Positions 28,520 through 36,693 of a stretch of 57,252 bases of DNA are shown piece by piece. How positions within the stretch are numbered: the stretch's first letter is position 1; every line of letters starts with the position of its first letter. A program made the translations under genes and the position numbers. The stretch is from Phascolarctobacterium sp. (GTDB lineage Bacteria > Bacillota > Negativicutes > Acidaminococcales > Acidaminococcaceae): positions 1-57,252 of the forward strand of contig JAFTID010000039.1 in the NCBI GenBank assembly GCA_017457085.1, written 5' to 3'. The notes beneath the pieces are model-generated. The model saw only the letters and a program-made list of their open reading frames with translations, was not told the DNA's origin and did no database searches.

Positions 28520-28907
28520 TGTTGTACCTCCTTTAGATCCCTTTCAATTTTTCTTTTGTGCTGAACGAAGTAGCAAAATTTATTTGTTTGCAAGCAACGA
28601 TTCGAAATAAGCAGCGACACAAATTCAAAGAAAATAGCGCGCCCGTCCACACTTTGAGCTGTAATTTCTACAAACTTGTAGTTTTCTTGGAAGCGAACGT
28701 GTGGACAGCGATATTTTCATACTAAAAGGAGCGTAGCATTTGAGTGTTGCAGCAAACAAAAAATTTTGCTAGACATACCGCGAAAAAGAAAAAAGTTCAC
28801 AAAGGACCTGCACCCGCGGTGGTACACCCCTTCATGAACTTTCTGCTCACTCACTCTCGAAGCCAACTGCTTCTGCATATTAAATTGTCTAAGCCTGTAT
28901 GCGTAAC
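28520..28907 (-). promoter_or_regulatory. Long thi leader downstream of the TPP riboswitch, with extra hairpins
   Basis: This 390-nt untranslated stretch holds two structures beyond the riboswitch terminator. At 28793-28841 a 13-bp stem fully pairs in minus-strand RNA (two G-U pairs) and is followed by six U. Its loop carries GGGGTGTACCACCGCGGG, close to a T-box core. At 28645-28706 the arms GTCCACAC/GTGTGGAC enclose CTACAA/TTGTAG. No convincing gene is seen. A second control point on thiSFGH is possible. Confidence 0.5.
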
Positions 28908-28934
28908 AAAAAAGAAGCTGACAACGCAGCTTCC
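28908..28934 (-). terminator. Terminator of the TPP riboswitch
   Basis: Arms GAAGCTG and CAGCTTC (28914-28920, 28927-28933), followed by TTTTTTG in minus-strand sense. It lies directly after the aptamer and is the likely off-switch. Confidence 0.85.
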
Positions 28935-28947
28935 AAATTTTAAATCT

Positions 28948-29029
28948 TTTCCCTACGTTGGCATTACCCATATCAGGTTCACGGGTCGAAGTTCGCAACT
29001 TCCTCTCAGCCTATTTATAAGCTCCCCAA
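28948..29029 (-). promoter_or_regulatory. TPP (THI element) riboswitch
   Basis: The minus strand reads GGGGAGC, then GGCTGAGAGGAAG, GACCCGTGAACCTGAT and GGGTAATGCCAACGTAGGGA, the conserved thiamine pyrophosphate aptamer in order. It precedes thiSFGH and should shut transcription off when TPP is plentiful. Confidence 0.96.
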
Positions 29030-29049
29030 CAATATTTAATTGCAATTTC

Positions 29050-29078
29050 AGTATAAAACTGGCAACTTGCCTTGTCAA
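29050..29078 (-). promoter_or_regulatory. Promoter of the thi operon
   Basis: Minus-strand TTGACA (29078-29073) and TATACT (29055-29050) with a 17-bp spacer, about 20 bp upstream of the riboswitch. Confidence 0.8.
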
Positions 29079-29137
29079 GAAAAGCCTACAATTATTTTCT
29101 TAATCTCTTACAAAATTATTTTGCATCTCGGCAAATG

Positions 29138-29146
29138 TGCTATAAT
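29138..29146 (+). promoter_or_regulatory. Extended -10 promoter of hydE
   Basis: TGC-TATAAT at 29138-29146 forms an extended -10 box, with only a poor -35 (TTTTGC at 29119-29124). It is 26 bp upstream of the hydE start and divergent from the thi promoter. Confidence 0.55.
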
Positions 29147-29172
29147 ATGCACAGGAAAGCAATGAGGTCATA

Positions 29173-30228
29173 ATGTTAAGCTGTAACAAAATTATCCATA
29201 AATTAAAAACAGAACATAACGCTAATGGAGAAGAACTTCTTGCCCTGCTCCAATGCGAGGACGTAAAAATTGCAGAAGCCTTGCGCCAAGCTGCTCAAGA
29301 GCAGGCACAGGCAACCTTCGGCAAGAATGTTTTCCTGCGTGGCTTAATAGAGTTCAGCAATTTTTGTAAGAACGATTGCCTCTATTGCGGAATCCGTCGC
29401 AGTAATAAAAACGCTAGCCGTTATCGCCTAACGCCCCAAGAAATTTTGGAATGTTGCACTACAGGCTACGCTCTTGGTTTACGCACCTTCGTCCTGCAAG
29501 GTGGCGAAGATTTTGCCTACGATGACAAGCGTTTGGCAGAAGTTGTTGCTGAAATCAAAAGGCAGTACCCAGATTGCGCAGTAACCCTGTCCGCCGGTGA
29601 ACGCAAGCCTGAAATTTATCGCGAGTGGTTCGAGGCGGGGGCAGACCGTTATCTCTTGCGCCACGAAACTGCCAACGCAGAACATTACGCTAAATTGCAT
29701 CCTTCTGAATTGCAACTGACTGCTCGTTTAGAATGCTTGCAAAATTTAAAAGAAATTGGCTACCAAGTAGGCACTGGTTTTATGGTAGGCTCGCCTTATC
29801 AGACCTTGGAAAACTTGGTGGAAGATTTGCTTTTCATTAAAAATTTTAACCCTCACATGGTTGGCATCGGTCCTTTCATTCCCCATAAGGACACGCCCTT
29901 TGGCAAGGAAGCTGTCGGAAGCGCCAAGCTAACCTTGAAATTAGTTTCTATTTTAAGATTACTGCTTCCCCAAGCAAATTTACCTGCTACCACCGCCCTG
30001 AACACCCTCTTGCCTAACGGACATCAGCAGGGAATTTTGGCAGGTGCTAATGTAATTATGCCCAACCTTTCGCCACAAAACGTGCGCGACAAATACACCC
30101 TTTACGACAACAAAAAGCACAGCGGCAGTGAAGCAGCGGAGGGAATCGCCCTGCTTCGTCAACAATTGGCAGAAATCGGTTACGAGATTGCCATTAGCCG
30201 CGGTGATTATCCGGGAGTGATTAAATGA
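29173..30228 (+). CDS. hydE: [FeFe]-hydrogenase H-cluster maturase HydE (radical SAM)
   Basis: A 351-residue radical SAM protein that helps build the active site of [FeFe]-hydrogenase. Motif FSNFCKNDCLYCGIRRSN carries CxxxCxxC, followed by YRLTPQEIL, TFVLQGGEDF and GFMVGSPYQT. GAGGT precedes ATG 29173. The other maturases (hydF, hydG) and the hydrogenase are not in this window. Its stop overlaps the ClC gene start by four bases. BioB-like proteins are the main alternative but the motif spacing and GGED segment fit HydE. Confidence 0.92.
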   Translation: MLSCNKIIHKLKTEHNANGEELLALLQCEDVKIAEALRQAAQEQAQATFGKNVFLRGLIEFSNFCKNDCLYCGIRRSNKNASRYRLTPQEILECCTTGYALGLRTFVLQGGEDFAYDDKRLAEVVAEIKRQYPDCAVTLSAGERKPEIYREWFEAGADRYLLRHETANAEHYAKLHPSELQLTARLECLQNLKEIGYQVGTGFMVGSPYQTLENLVEDLLFIKNFNPHMVGIGPFIPHKDTPFGKEAVGSAKLTLKLVSILRLLLPQANLPATTALNTLLPNGHQQGILAGANVIMPNLSPQNVRDKYTLYDNKKHSGSEAAEGIALLRQQLAEIGYEIAISRGDYPGVIK

Positions 30229-31796
30229 ATCCCAAACGTCAAATGATAAATACATATAAATCTCTGAGCGATTGGCACAACTTCCGCTTGCGCCTTTTCG
30301 CAGAAGGCATCCTTATCGGCATCTTCTCTGGTCTGGTAATTTGCTTCTTCCGTTACGCCTTACACGAAGTTGAACATTATCGTGGCATTTTTTACCAACA
30401 CCTGACCACCGCCGATTGGACGTACAGCGCAGCTTGGTTCTGCTGTCTGGTAACACTTGCCTACGTTTTGGACAAACTGAACCGCATTGAACCTATGGCA
30501 GCAGGCAGCGGTATTCCCCAAGTTAAAGGTGCCATCCTTGGCTTGGTAAAAATGCGTTGGCTCAACATTCTGTGGGTAAAACTTACCGCAGGCATCTTGG
30601 GGATCGGCGCAGGTCTTTCCCTTGGTCGCGAGAGGCCCTCCATTCAATTAGGTGCAGTGGCTGCGCAAGGCGTGAGCCGTATGTTAAAGCGTACTCGTCT
30701 TGAAGAACGCTACTTAATGACGAGCGGTGCCAGCGCAGGCTTGGCAGCAGCCTTTAACGCTCCCCTTGCCGGCGTCATCTTTGCTCTTGAAGAACTTCAC
30801 CGCAACTTTTCCATCGTAGTATTGCTTCCCTGCATGGCAGCAACAATGACGGCAACGGTAGTTTCCCGTGCTCTGTTCGGCAGAGCTTCCATCTTCGAAT
30901 TTACCGACCTGCCCCTTTTGCCCATTAACTATTACGGCATCGTTGTCCTCGTCGCTTTAGTTGTTGGCTTGGGTGGTGTGGTCTTTAATAAAGGCTTGTT
31001 AGGCGTTCCTAAATTTTACAGCCTGCCCATTTTCAAAAAACCTGTTTATAAAATCACCTTTGCTCTTTTGACCGCAGGTGTCCTTGGCTACTTCCTCCCC
31101 GAAGTTTTGGGTGGTGGCAATCAGCTTATCAACCAAATTTCCGGTACGCCTGTTTCCCTCCAGCTTTTACTTTTATTCTTAATTGGCAAATTGCTCTTTA
31201 CTTTGGTCAGCTATGGTTGCGGAGTTCCCGGTGGCTTCTTCCTGCCCATGCTAGTTATCGGTGCCTTGTGCGGAAGTATTTGCAGTAATATTTTGATTAG
31301 CCTTGGCTGGATTGACCCTGCCTACGCTTCCAACATTATCGTTATCGGCATGGCAGCACTCTTTTCTTCCTCCGTGCGCGCACCAATTACAGGCACCGTG
31401 CTGATTATGGAAATGACTGCTTCCTACCAACATCTGCTAGCCTTGTCCATCGCCGCCATGGTAGCCTTCGTCGTAGCAGAGCTGTGCAAGAGCAAACCAA
31501 TTTACGAGGAACTACTCAATCGCATGCTCAACAATCCTCATCAAGAGCATATGCTTCACGAACAACGCAATATTACGGAGCTTGCCGTTTGCAGCGGTAG
31601 TCCCATTGAAAACAAACTTGTCAAAGAAATCAAATGGCCTCCCAACACTTTGCTAGTTGATATCAAACGTGGGGAAGAACAGTTGGTTCCCGCAGGCGAC
31701 ACTAAAATTATGGCAGGGGACTTCATCTACGTCCTTAGCTATAACGAAAACATTTCCCAATTACAAAAGCTCGCTTCCGAAAAAGAAGAAGGGTAA
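30225..31796 (+). CDS. ClC family chloride channel/antiporter with TrkA-C domain
   Basis: A 523-residue ClC protein. The first selectivity motif GSGIPQVKG is normal; the second reads LGRERPSIQLGA, so the gating glutamate (Glu136) is kept but the following glycine of GREGP is Arg137. About ten membrane helices span residues 25-430, with GVPGGFFLPMLVIGA and a C-terminal RCK_C/TrkA-C domain (about 445-520). Translationally coupled to hydE. Whether it is a channel, a Cl-/H+ exchanger or another anion carrier cannot be told. Confidence 0.9.
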   Translation: MNPKRQMINTYKSLSDWHNFRLRLFAEGILIGIFSGLVICFFRYALHEVEHYRGIFYQHLTTADWTYSAAWFCCLVTLAYVLDKLNRIEPMAAGSGIPQVKGAILGLVKMRWLNILWVKLTAGILGIGAGLSLGRERPSIQLGAVAAQGVSRMLKRTRLEERYLMTSGASAGLAAAFNAPLAGVIFALEELHRNFSIVVLLPCMAATMTATVVSRALFGRASIFEFTDLPLLPINYYGIVVLVALVVGLGGVVFNKGLLGVPKFYSLPIFKKPVYKITFALLTAGVLGYFLPEVLGGGNQLINQISGTPVSLQLLLLFLIGKLLFTLVSYGCGVPGGFFLPMLVIGALCGSICSNILISLGWIDPAYASNIIVIGMAALFSSSVRAPITGTVLIMEMTASYQHLLALSIAAMVAFVVAELCKSKPIYEELLNRMLNNPHQEHMLHEQRNITELAVCSGSPIENKLVKEIKWPPNTLLVDIKRGEEQLVPAGDTKIMAGDFIYVLSYNENISQLQKLASEKEEG

Positions 31797-31816
31797 ATTT
31801 TATCACCATAACACAC

Positions 31817-31851
31817 AAAGACCGTAACGTCCGAAAAACGCTACGGTCTTT
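31817..31851 (+). terminator. Terminator of hydE-clc
   Basis: Arms AAAGACCGTA and TACGGTCTTT (31817-31826, 31842-31851), followed by ATTAG. Confidence 0.75.
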
Positions 31852-31865
31852 ATTAGATTATAAAA

Positions 31866-31940
31866 TCAAAAGTTTATGCACTTCACTGCACAAAGTTCTC
31901 ATTTTTACAAAGTTTGTGCAGTTGACTGCATAAACTTTAT
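31866..31940. terminator. Long imperfect inverted repeat between convergent genes
   Basis: Left AAAGTTTATGCA..CTGCACAAA and right TTTGTGCAG..TGCATAAACTTT form a stem of roughly 25 pairs around a loop near 31895-31912. On the plus strand it is followed by ATTTTTTAG. It probably acts as a bidirectional terminator for the ClC gene and the FMN reductase gene. Confidence 0.65.
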
Positions 31941-31944
31941 TTTT

Positions 31945-32508
31945 TTAGAAGTTTGTGCTGTGTTTTTCAACAAATTTTATAAACGCATCAGCTTGCGCAA
32001 CCAAAAAAGGTTCGCTTACCGTCAAATGCAGCTTGCCATTTTCATCTAGCTGCGACATTGCATTGGGAATTATCAAGCGTCGAGCATTCATAATTTTCAT
32101 ATTCAGAAAGCTTAGCAAAGTAACCAAGTGGTCTTGTGCCATACAGGTTCCACTCATGCCGGGAGTAATACCACTTAAAGCAACAGGTTTGCAGGCAAGA
32201 ACATTTCCCTCTGTTGCGCTTACTGGTCTTGAAAGCCAGTCCAATAAATTTTTCAGAACTCCGGGAAAATAATGATTATACTCCGGTGAAAAAATCCACA
32301 AGCCATCAGCTGCGTTCACTGCTTCTCGAACTGCAGTAACTGTGGGTGGCGCAGGGAACTCTATATCTTGGTTAAAGAATGGCACGTTTTTATAATCTAA
32401 AAATTCTACTTCTGCTTTGCCTTCCAAATACTTCGCCGCAGCTTGTGCTAATTGTAAATTAAAGGAATCCTTGCGTAATGAGCCTACGATAAATAAAAGT
32501 TTTAACAT
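31945..32508 (-). CDS. NADPH-dependent FMN reductase family oxidoreductase
   Basis: A 187-residue flavodoxin-fold protein. The FMN phosphate loop is GSLRKDSFNLQLA and the ring-binding segment is FSPEYNHYFPGVLKNLLDWLSR, as in SsuE/azoreductase-like NAD(P)H:quinone reductases. ATG 32508 is chosen because GGAGG lies seven bases upstream. Its electron acceptor is unknown. Confidence 0.9.
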   Translation of the reverse strand: MLKLLFIVGSLRKDSFNLQLAQAAAKYLEGKAEVEFLDYKNVPFFNQDIEFPAPPTVTAVREAVNAADGLWIFSPEYNHYFPGVLKNLLDWLSRPVSATEGNVLACKPVALSGITPGMSGTCMAQDHLVTLLSFLNMKIMNARRLIIPNAMSQLDENGKLHLTVSEPFLVAQADAFIKFVEKHSTNF

Positions 32509-32610
32509 AAAGGCACCTCCTTTGCTCTCATTGTAGCACAAGGAAATGCTAAAAAGTTTCTCTTTAATAAGTGTTCACAAAGGGTTTGCAAAGATTATCT
32601 CAATGAATAA

Positions 32611-32640
32611 AAAACAGCTACCAGAAAAGATAGCTGTTTT
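32611..32640 (-). terminator. Terminator of the Sel1 gene pair
   Basis: Arms AAAACAGCTA and TAGCTGTTTT (32611-32620, 32631-32640), followed by TTTTTATTC in minus-strand sense. Confidence 0.85.
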
Positions 32641-32679
32641 ATTCTCTATCTTCATTATTCAATTCTTCTAAAACTTTTT

Positions 32680-33558
32680 CTAACAACGCCTCAATTCTCC
32701 CTCATATTTACTGGTAATATTTGCTACTTCATTCCAAACATCAGCTAATTCTTCATTCTTAGGAACACCTTTTCCAGAAGAATAGCACTTAGATATTTCC
32801 CTTTGACCATTTACATTACCTAACTTAGCTGCCTTCAAAAACCATGTAGTTCCAATTCTTACATCTACGCTGTTAGCAAACCACTCTTGCTCATATTTGA
32901 AATCTTCATTTTCCATACCGTATGCCCAAACTTCGTGTCCGCTATATATCTGCCCCAAAGCATAAGCAGCATCTCCGTTACCTAATTGAGCAGCCATTTT
33001 ATAAGATTCAAGTGCTTTTTCTAAATCTTTTTCAACGCCAAGCGCATATCTATAACATTCTGCCAATTCATAGTAGGCTTCACCATTCCCCATTTCAGCA
33101 GCTTTTTTATAAAAACCAAAGCATATTTGACTATCTAATTCACGCCCCAGATGCAAACAACATTTACAGTAAGCAACCATTGCTTCCGCACAATTTTCTA
33201 GCATCAATATTTCTAATCTATCCAATATATGTGCTAATTTTTCATCTAATACGCATTGATATACAAATGAAGATTTAGATAACAATACTGTTGGGAAATT
33301 ATAACTATACTCATCATATCCATCTGGTTGATAGAAAATATCGTCGTCATCTATATCCTCACTAATCGGAACTGTATTAGTGCAATTATTAAGATAATAT
33401 GCAGTTCCTCTAGTAAAAGCATATACACTCTTACGATATTCAATAGAAGCCCTTTTGAATTGAAATGAATTTTTTGCACATATATCAGCTAACTTCAAAT
33501 GATACTCTCCTTTAATAAAATCAAGATCCTGTTCCCAAAATTTATTGTTTTCTTCCAT
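32680..33558 (-). CDS. Sel1-repeat protein, C-terminus apparently frameshifted
   Basis: A 292-residue protein with about three Sel1/TPR-like repeats (e.g. NGEAYYELAECYRYALGVEKD, NGDAAYALGQIYSG, GNVNGQREISKCYSSGKGVPK), a protein-interaction scaffold. The frame ends in EGELRRC, but another frame continues at once as EALLEKVLEELNNEDRE and stops at 32639, right at the terminator. This points to an indel at about 32691-32703 that replaced a charged helix. AAGGTG precedes ATG 33558. Second gene of a two-gene Sel1 operon; partner unknown. Confidence 0.8.
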   Translation of the reverse strand: MEENNKFWEQDLDFIKGEYHLKLADICAKNSFQFKRASIEYRKSVYAFTRGTAYYLNNCTNTVPISEDIDDDDIFYQPDGYDEYSYNFPTVLLSKSSFVYQCVLDEKLAHILDRLEILMLENCAEAMVAYCKCCLHLGRELDSQICFGFYKKAAEMGNGEAYYELAECYRYALGVEKDLEKALESYKMAAQLGNGDAAYALGQIYSGHEVWAYGMENEDFKYEQEWFANSVDVRIGTTWFLKAAKLGNVNGQREISKCYSSGKGVPKNEELADVWNEVANITSKYEGELRRC

Positions 33559-33613
33559 ATCTACACCTTGCCTTTCAGAACCTTCACTTTGGCACCGTCC
33601 ATAATTTCGCGCA

Positions 33614-34531
33614 TTACCATATATGATTTGTCAAAGAACAATTTGTTGCATTATCGAATATTTCTGCAATTTGCAACCAGCACTCGGCAAGCTTTTCGTC
33701 TTTTTCTACAGCAACACCAAATCTATAACAATGTACTACAACATACATAGCCAGTTTATGTCCTAAGCGTGCCGCTTTTAAAAGCCAACTTACAGCCTCT
33801 GCCACTACCGGGTTTTCTTCTTCTGTTAATTCCAAATGCCCAAAGCCAGAAGAAGCAATTAAGTAAAAGTCCTTATCTAACATCATAGCTATTTCAAAAG
33901 CAGCTTCGGCGCTGTTTAAATTAGCCGCTCGCTCGTAATATCCCCTGGCTTTTTTATAATCCTCTCTATCTCTGTAATACATTCCCAGATAAAGCAACGC
34001 TTCTATGGAATTTTTAGCAGCTGCTTGTTCATACAAACTAATTCTTTCCTTAGACACCTCATTATCTGCTTCAACAAATTTGTTTTGTCGAAAAGCTTCT
34101 TTTATTACATCTCCCACTTGGTAATAAACAATTCCATTCTTTTGTGTTATTAACTCGTTATATTTTTCACGTATTGCCAAAACATATAGCAAATCCGCCA
34201 AACCTACATAGGCTTCTACAATATCTTCATTAACTAAAAAACGGAATCTGTCCTCAATTACATTGGCAGTATTTTCAATTTCCTTTTTACGAGCTATAAA
34301 AGCTTGTACAATTTCTGTGTCTCCTTGCTCCATCCATTCCTTATTCCCCAGAACACTATCCGTTCTACTGGTTCTTAACCCATGTGGAAAATAATGGCAA
34401 AGACTTTTTTTATACAGTTTCACTGCTACATCATACTCTTTTATTTCAAAATACTTCTCTGCCAGTTCAAAGTCTGCTTTGCCTTTGAAGTAATCGAAAT
34501 CGTAATTTAACAACCGTTCAAGATTAACCAT
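33614..34531 (-). CDS. Sel1-repeat protein, C-terminus apparently frameshifted
   Basis: A 305-residue Sel1-like repeat protein (SIEALLYLGMYYRDREDYKKARGYYERAA in two parts, NSAEAAFEIAMMLDKDF, HKLAMYVVVHCYRFGVAVEKDEKLAE). The frame ends in NCSLTNHIW, while a second frame opening at about 33650 reads LFFDKSYMVMREIMDG and on to KGKV, stopping at 33561. That stop would sit two bases before the next gene's ATG, the spacing expected of an operon. An indel near 33640-33655 is therefore likely. No enzyme domain is seen. Confidence 0.8.
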   Translation of the reverse strand: MVNLERLLNYDFDYFKGKADFELAEKYFEIKEYDVAVKLYKKSLCHYFPHGLRTSRTDSVLGNKEWMEQGDTEIVQAFIARKKEIENTANVIEDRFRFLVNEDIVEAYVGLADLLYVLAIREKYNELITQKNGIVYYQVGDVIKEAFRQNKFVEADNEVSKERISLYEQAAAKNSIEALLYLGMYYRDREDYKKARGYYERAANLNSAEAAFEIAMMLDKDFYLIASSGFGHLELTEEENPVVAEAVSWLLKAARLGHKLAMYVVVHCYRFGVAVEKDEKLAECWLQIAEIFDNATNCSLTNHIW

Positions 34532-34584
34532 ATTAAAATTGCCTGCCTTTCATAAAACAATAGTATTCCTTTTCTTTATGCTTC

Positions 34585-34631
34585 AATAATAGCAAAAGCG
34601 ATGCTCATTTTTTTGAGCACCGCTTGCATTA
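34585..34631. repeat. Hairpin repeat, copy 1, in a divergent intergenic region
   Basis: AAGCGATGCTCA/TGAGCACCGCTT arms (34596-34607, 34614-34625) with one mismatch. The same hairpin and its flanks recur at 39857-39903 in the same orientation. On the minus strand it looks like a terminator, yet no minus-strand gene ends here. Confidence 0.7.
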
Positions 34632-34662
34632 GTATGATAATATAAAATTAGGAGGTAATGTT

Positions 34663-35487
34663 ATGATTTTTTACGATTTGCTTTTTACAACTTCCCAAAC
34701 CCTTACAGATAATTCCTTTCTTTATAAAACCAATGAACTCTTAGATAAAGAATGTGCTGACAAAGATTTTACAGCGCAAGCATACGAGGTTAAAAATAAT
34801 CTTTTACGTTTAGCTTGCTGTTACTCCTGTGCTACAACAGAACCGCAAAACATTTCTCAAGTTTTGGCAGAACATCTTCAAAAACTAATCCAAGCTGATG
34901 TTTCTATCCAAACCATAGAGGAAATTACTACCAGCGAGTTTTATCAAAAGGTAAAAACAGCAGAAGATTTCGATCCTGATTTTTTAGACAGCGCACATTT
35001 TGAGACGCAGGAATACATCTTCAATAAAAACGTAGTACAAGCAAAAGCTATGAGCGAATCACCAGTACATTACAAAATAACTGCTACCTCTTTTGAAAAA
35101 GCAAAAGAACTTGTAGAAAATGCAGTAAATAATTCCATACATTCTAATCGTATCGCTGGCAATAGAACTACTTTCGTAAAATTAAAGGTTCCCAGAATAA
35201 ACACCTACTTTGAAAACGAAGTAGAATATTTCTTTGAAAGAAGTATCGGTACGACAGTAGTCATTGATTTAGCAAGCATCCGTTTTAGAAAAAATCTTCC
35301 TAAATCCGTAAAAGACCTTTCCAGAGAACTTTGGAACGCCTTTGAAAAAAGTATTATAAAATATGCAGACCATATTTCGTTTGTTTTCTTAGAAACAGGA
35401 GAAACTTCTCCGAACTCTAAAGAAGTTTTAGATAGGCTTGCTGGAAAATTGGAAATTGTAAACATCACGGAAGATATAAGTATTTAA
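34663..35487 (+). CDS. Orphan protein, unknown function
   Basis: A 274-residue soluble protein without signal peptide or membrane segment. I recognise no family. The N-terminal half is helical and acidic with a Cys cluster (LACCYSCATT, about 50-59); the C-terminal half has alternating hydrophobic stretches (RTTFVKLKVPRI, IGTTVVIDLASIRF, HISFVFLET) suggesting an alpha/beta domain. AGGAGG precedes the ATG. It is the only plus-strand gene of the accessory region and ends at a strong terminator. Confidence 0.7.
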   Translation: MIFYDLLFTTSQTLTDNSFLYKTNELLDKECADKDFTAQAYEVKNNLLRLACCYSCATTEPQNISQVLAEHLQKLIQADVSIQTIEEITTSEFYQKVKTAEDFDPDFLDSAHFETQEYIFNKNVVQAKAMSESPVHYKITATSFEKAKELVENAVNNSIHSNRIAGNRTTFVKLKVPRINTYFENEVEYFFERSIGTTVVIDLASIRFRKNLPKSVKDLSRELWNAFEKSIIKYADHISFVFLETGETSPNSKEVLDRLAGKLEIVNITEDISI

Positions 35488-35498
35488 TGAAGAAAGAG

Positions 35499-35524
35499 CC
35501 CCCACGCACGAGAGTGTGTGGGGG
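35499..35524 (+). terminator. Strong terminator after the orphan gene
   Basis: Arms CCCCCACGCAC and GTGTGTGGGGG around GAGA (35499-35509, 35514-35524). It separates two convergent genes. Confidence 0.85.
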
Positions 35525-35530
35525 TTTGAG

Positions 35531-36670
35531 TTATTTATAAGCTTCTTCATCAAAAATGTTTTTTGCCTCGGAAATTTCTACGTCACTAAATATTGCACGA
35601 TTAGCTTCATCTTCTGGGAAGCCTTCTTTAAAAATACATTTAAATTGTATTTCAGAATCACTACCACGATATTGGTCAATAACGTTTTCATCCCAAACCT
35701 TCGTTATCGCCAAAGTGCTTGTACCTAAAACATAGTTACTGAAAGAATCTTTTATGCTTTTGATTTCTTTCTTGTTAGCATAATTCAAAAACACAAATTG
35801 AGGCACATCACTTATCATATTAACTGTTAATGAAGCAAAATTCTTTAATTTTTCATGATATAATCCTAGTTCTATATAATTTTTCAATACATTAACCGCT
35901 TCGTTTTTCGTCACACTAAATCTACTAATACCATGTTTTTTTATATAATCATCATCGTTAATATATCTAACATAATCACTAAAATGTCCTAAAATACCAC
36001 TTCCCAAACTACCTTTATGTTTATCATAGTCTAATCTTAATTTAGATTTTACTTCATATTCCCCTTTATCTATCTTTACTATTTTACCATTATCCAACAA
36101 TTTTTTAATATTATCAGCACCTGTCCCAAAGCTACCAGAGTCAACCTTAACTTCTATCAAACCAATACTGTATTCCCCAAAATTGTTTGGAACCATAGAT
36201 ATAGCAAGAATATCATACCTACCATAACCATTTGTTCCCATAGAATATTCCATATCATAACAAAAGTAATTTGAACCAACCATTTCATTATTTGATAACA
36301 TTATTCGTTGCTGATATTGTTTTTCAAAAGTTTTACTAGCTTTTTTATTTTCAACATAATTCTTTACTTTGACAACTAACTCGTTAAAACTATCGATATT
36401 GCTCAAAGTTATACTTTCATATCCATCTCCTTCACCATATAAATACTTTTTATGAGTATGGCATTTACTATAAGCACCTTTTGTATTAAATTCTATTTTG
36501 ACAATCATAGCACCCATACTATATACAATGATGTAATTTTCTCTTATACCCAAAAATAACTTGTTTTTGTTCTCCCCGTTTATTTCGTTGATAACACTTC
36601 TGATTATTACCGCAACATTATCATCACTATTTTTAATAAACTGTAATGTTTTTTCACTTAGACCTCTCAT
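35531..36670 (-). CDS. Putative PD-(D/E)XK nuclease-like protein
   Basis: A 379-residue protein without a family I can name. Its centre has a restriction-nuclease-like pattern: GRYDILAIS (Asp at about 153) and, some 20 residues on, YSIGLIEVKVDSGSFG (Glu-x-Lys). A conserved-looking EKQYQQRIM helix precedes it. The N-terminal 120 residues look like a separate domain (IIVYSMGAMIVKIEFN). Low-GC codon use. It lies 23 bp after a WYL regulator gene, with GGAGG before its ATG, so the two form an operon. The fold is inferred from pattern only; catalytic activity is untested. Confidence 0.55.
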   Translation of the reverse strand: MRGLSEKTLQFIKNSDDNVAVIIRSVINEINGENKNKLFLGIRENYIIVYSMGAMIVKIEFNTKGAYSKCHTHKKYLYGEGDGYESITLSNIDSFNELVVKVKNYVENKKASKTFEKQYQQRIMLSNNEMVGSNYFCYDMEYSMGTNGYGRYDILAISMVPNNFGEYSIGLIEVKVDSGSFGTGADNIKKLLDNGKIVKIDKGEYEVKSKLRLDYDKHKGSLGSGILGHFSDYVRYINDDDYIKKHGISRFSVTKNEAVNVLKNYIELGLYHEKLKNFASLTVNMISDVPQFVFLNYANKKEIKSIKDSFSNYVLGTSTLAITKVWDENVIDQYRGSDSEIQFKCIFKEGFPEDEANRAIFSDVEISEAKNIFDEEAYK

Positions 36671-36693
36671 ACCACTACACCTCCAAAACTATT

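Noticed and set aside
28717-28998. A 93-codon minus-strand reading frame in the thi leader
   Set aside because: It runs through the TPP riboswitch core, its terminator and the second hairpin, so it is a by-product of structured RNA.
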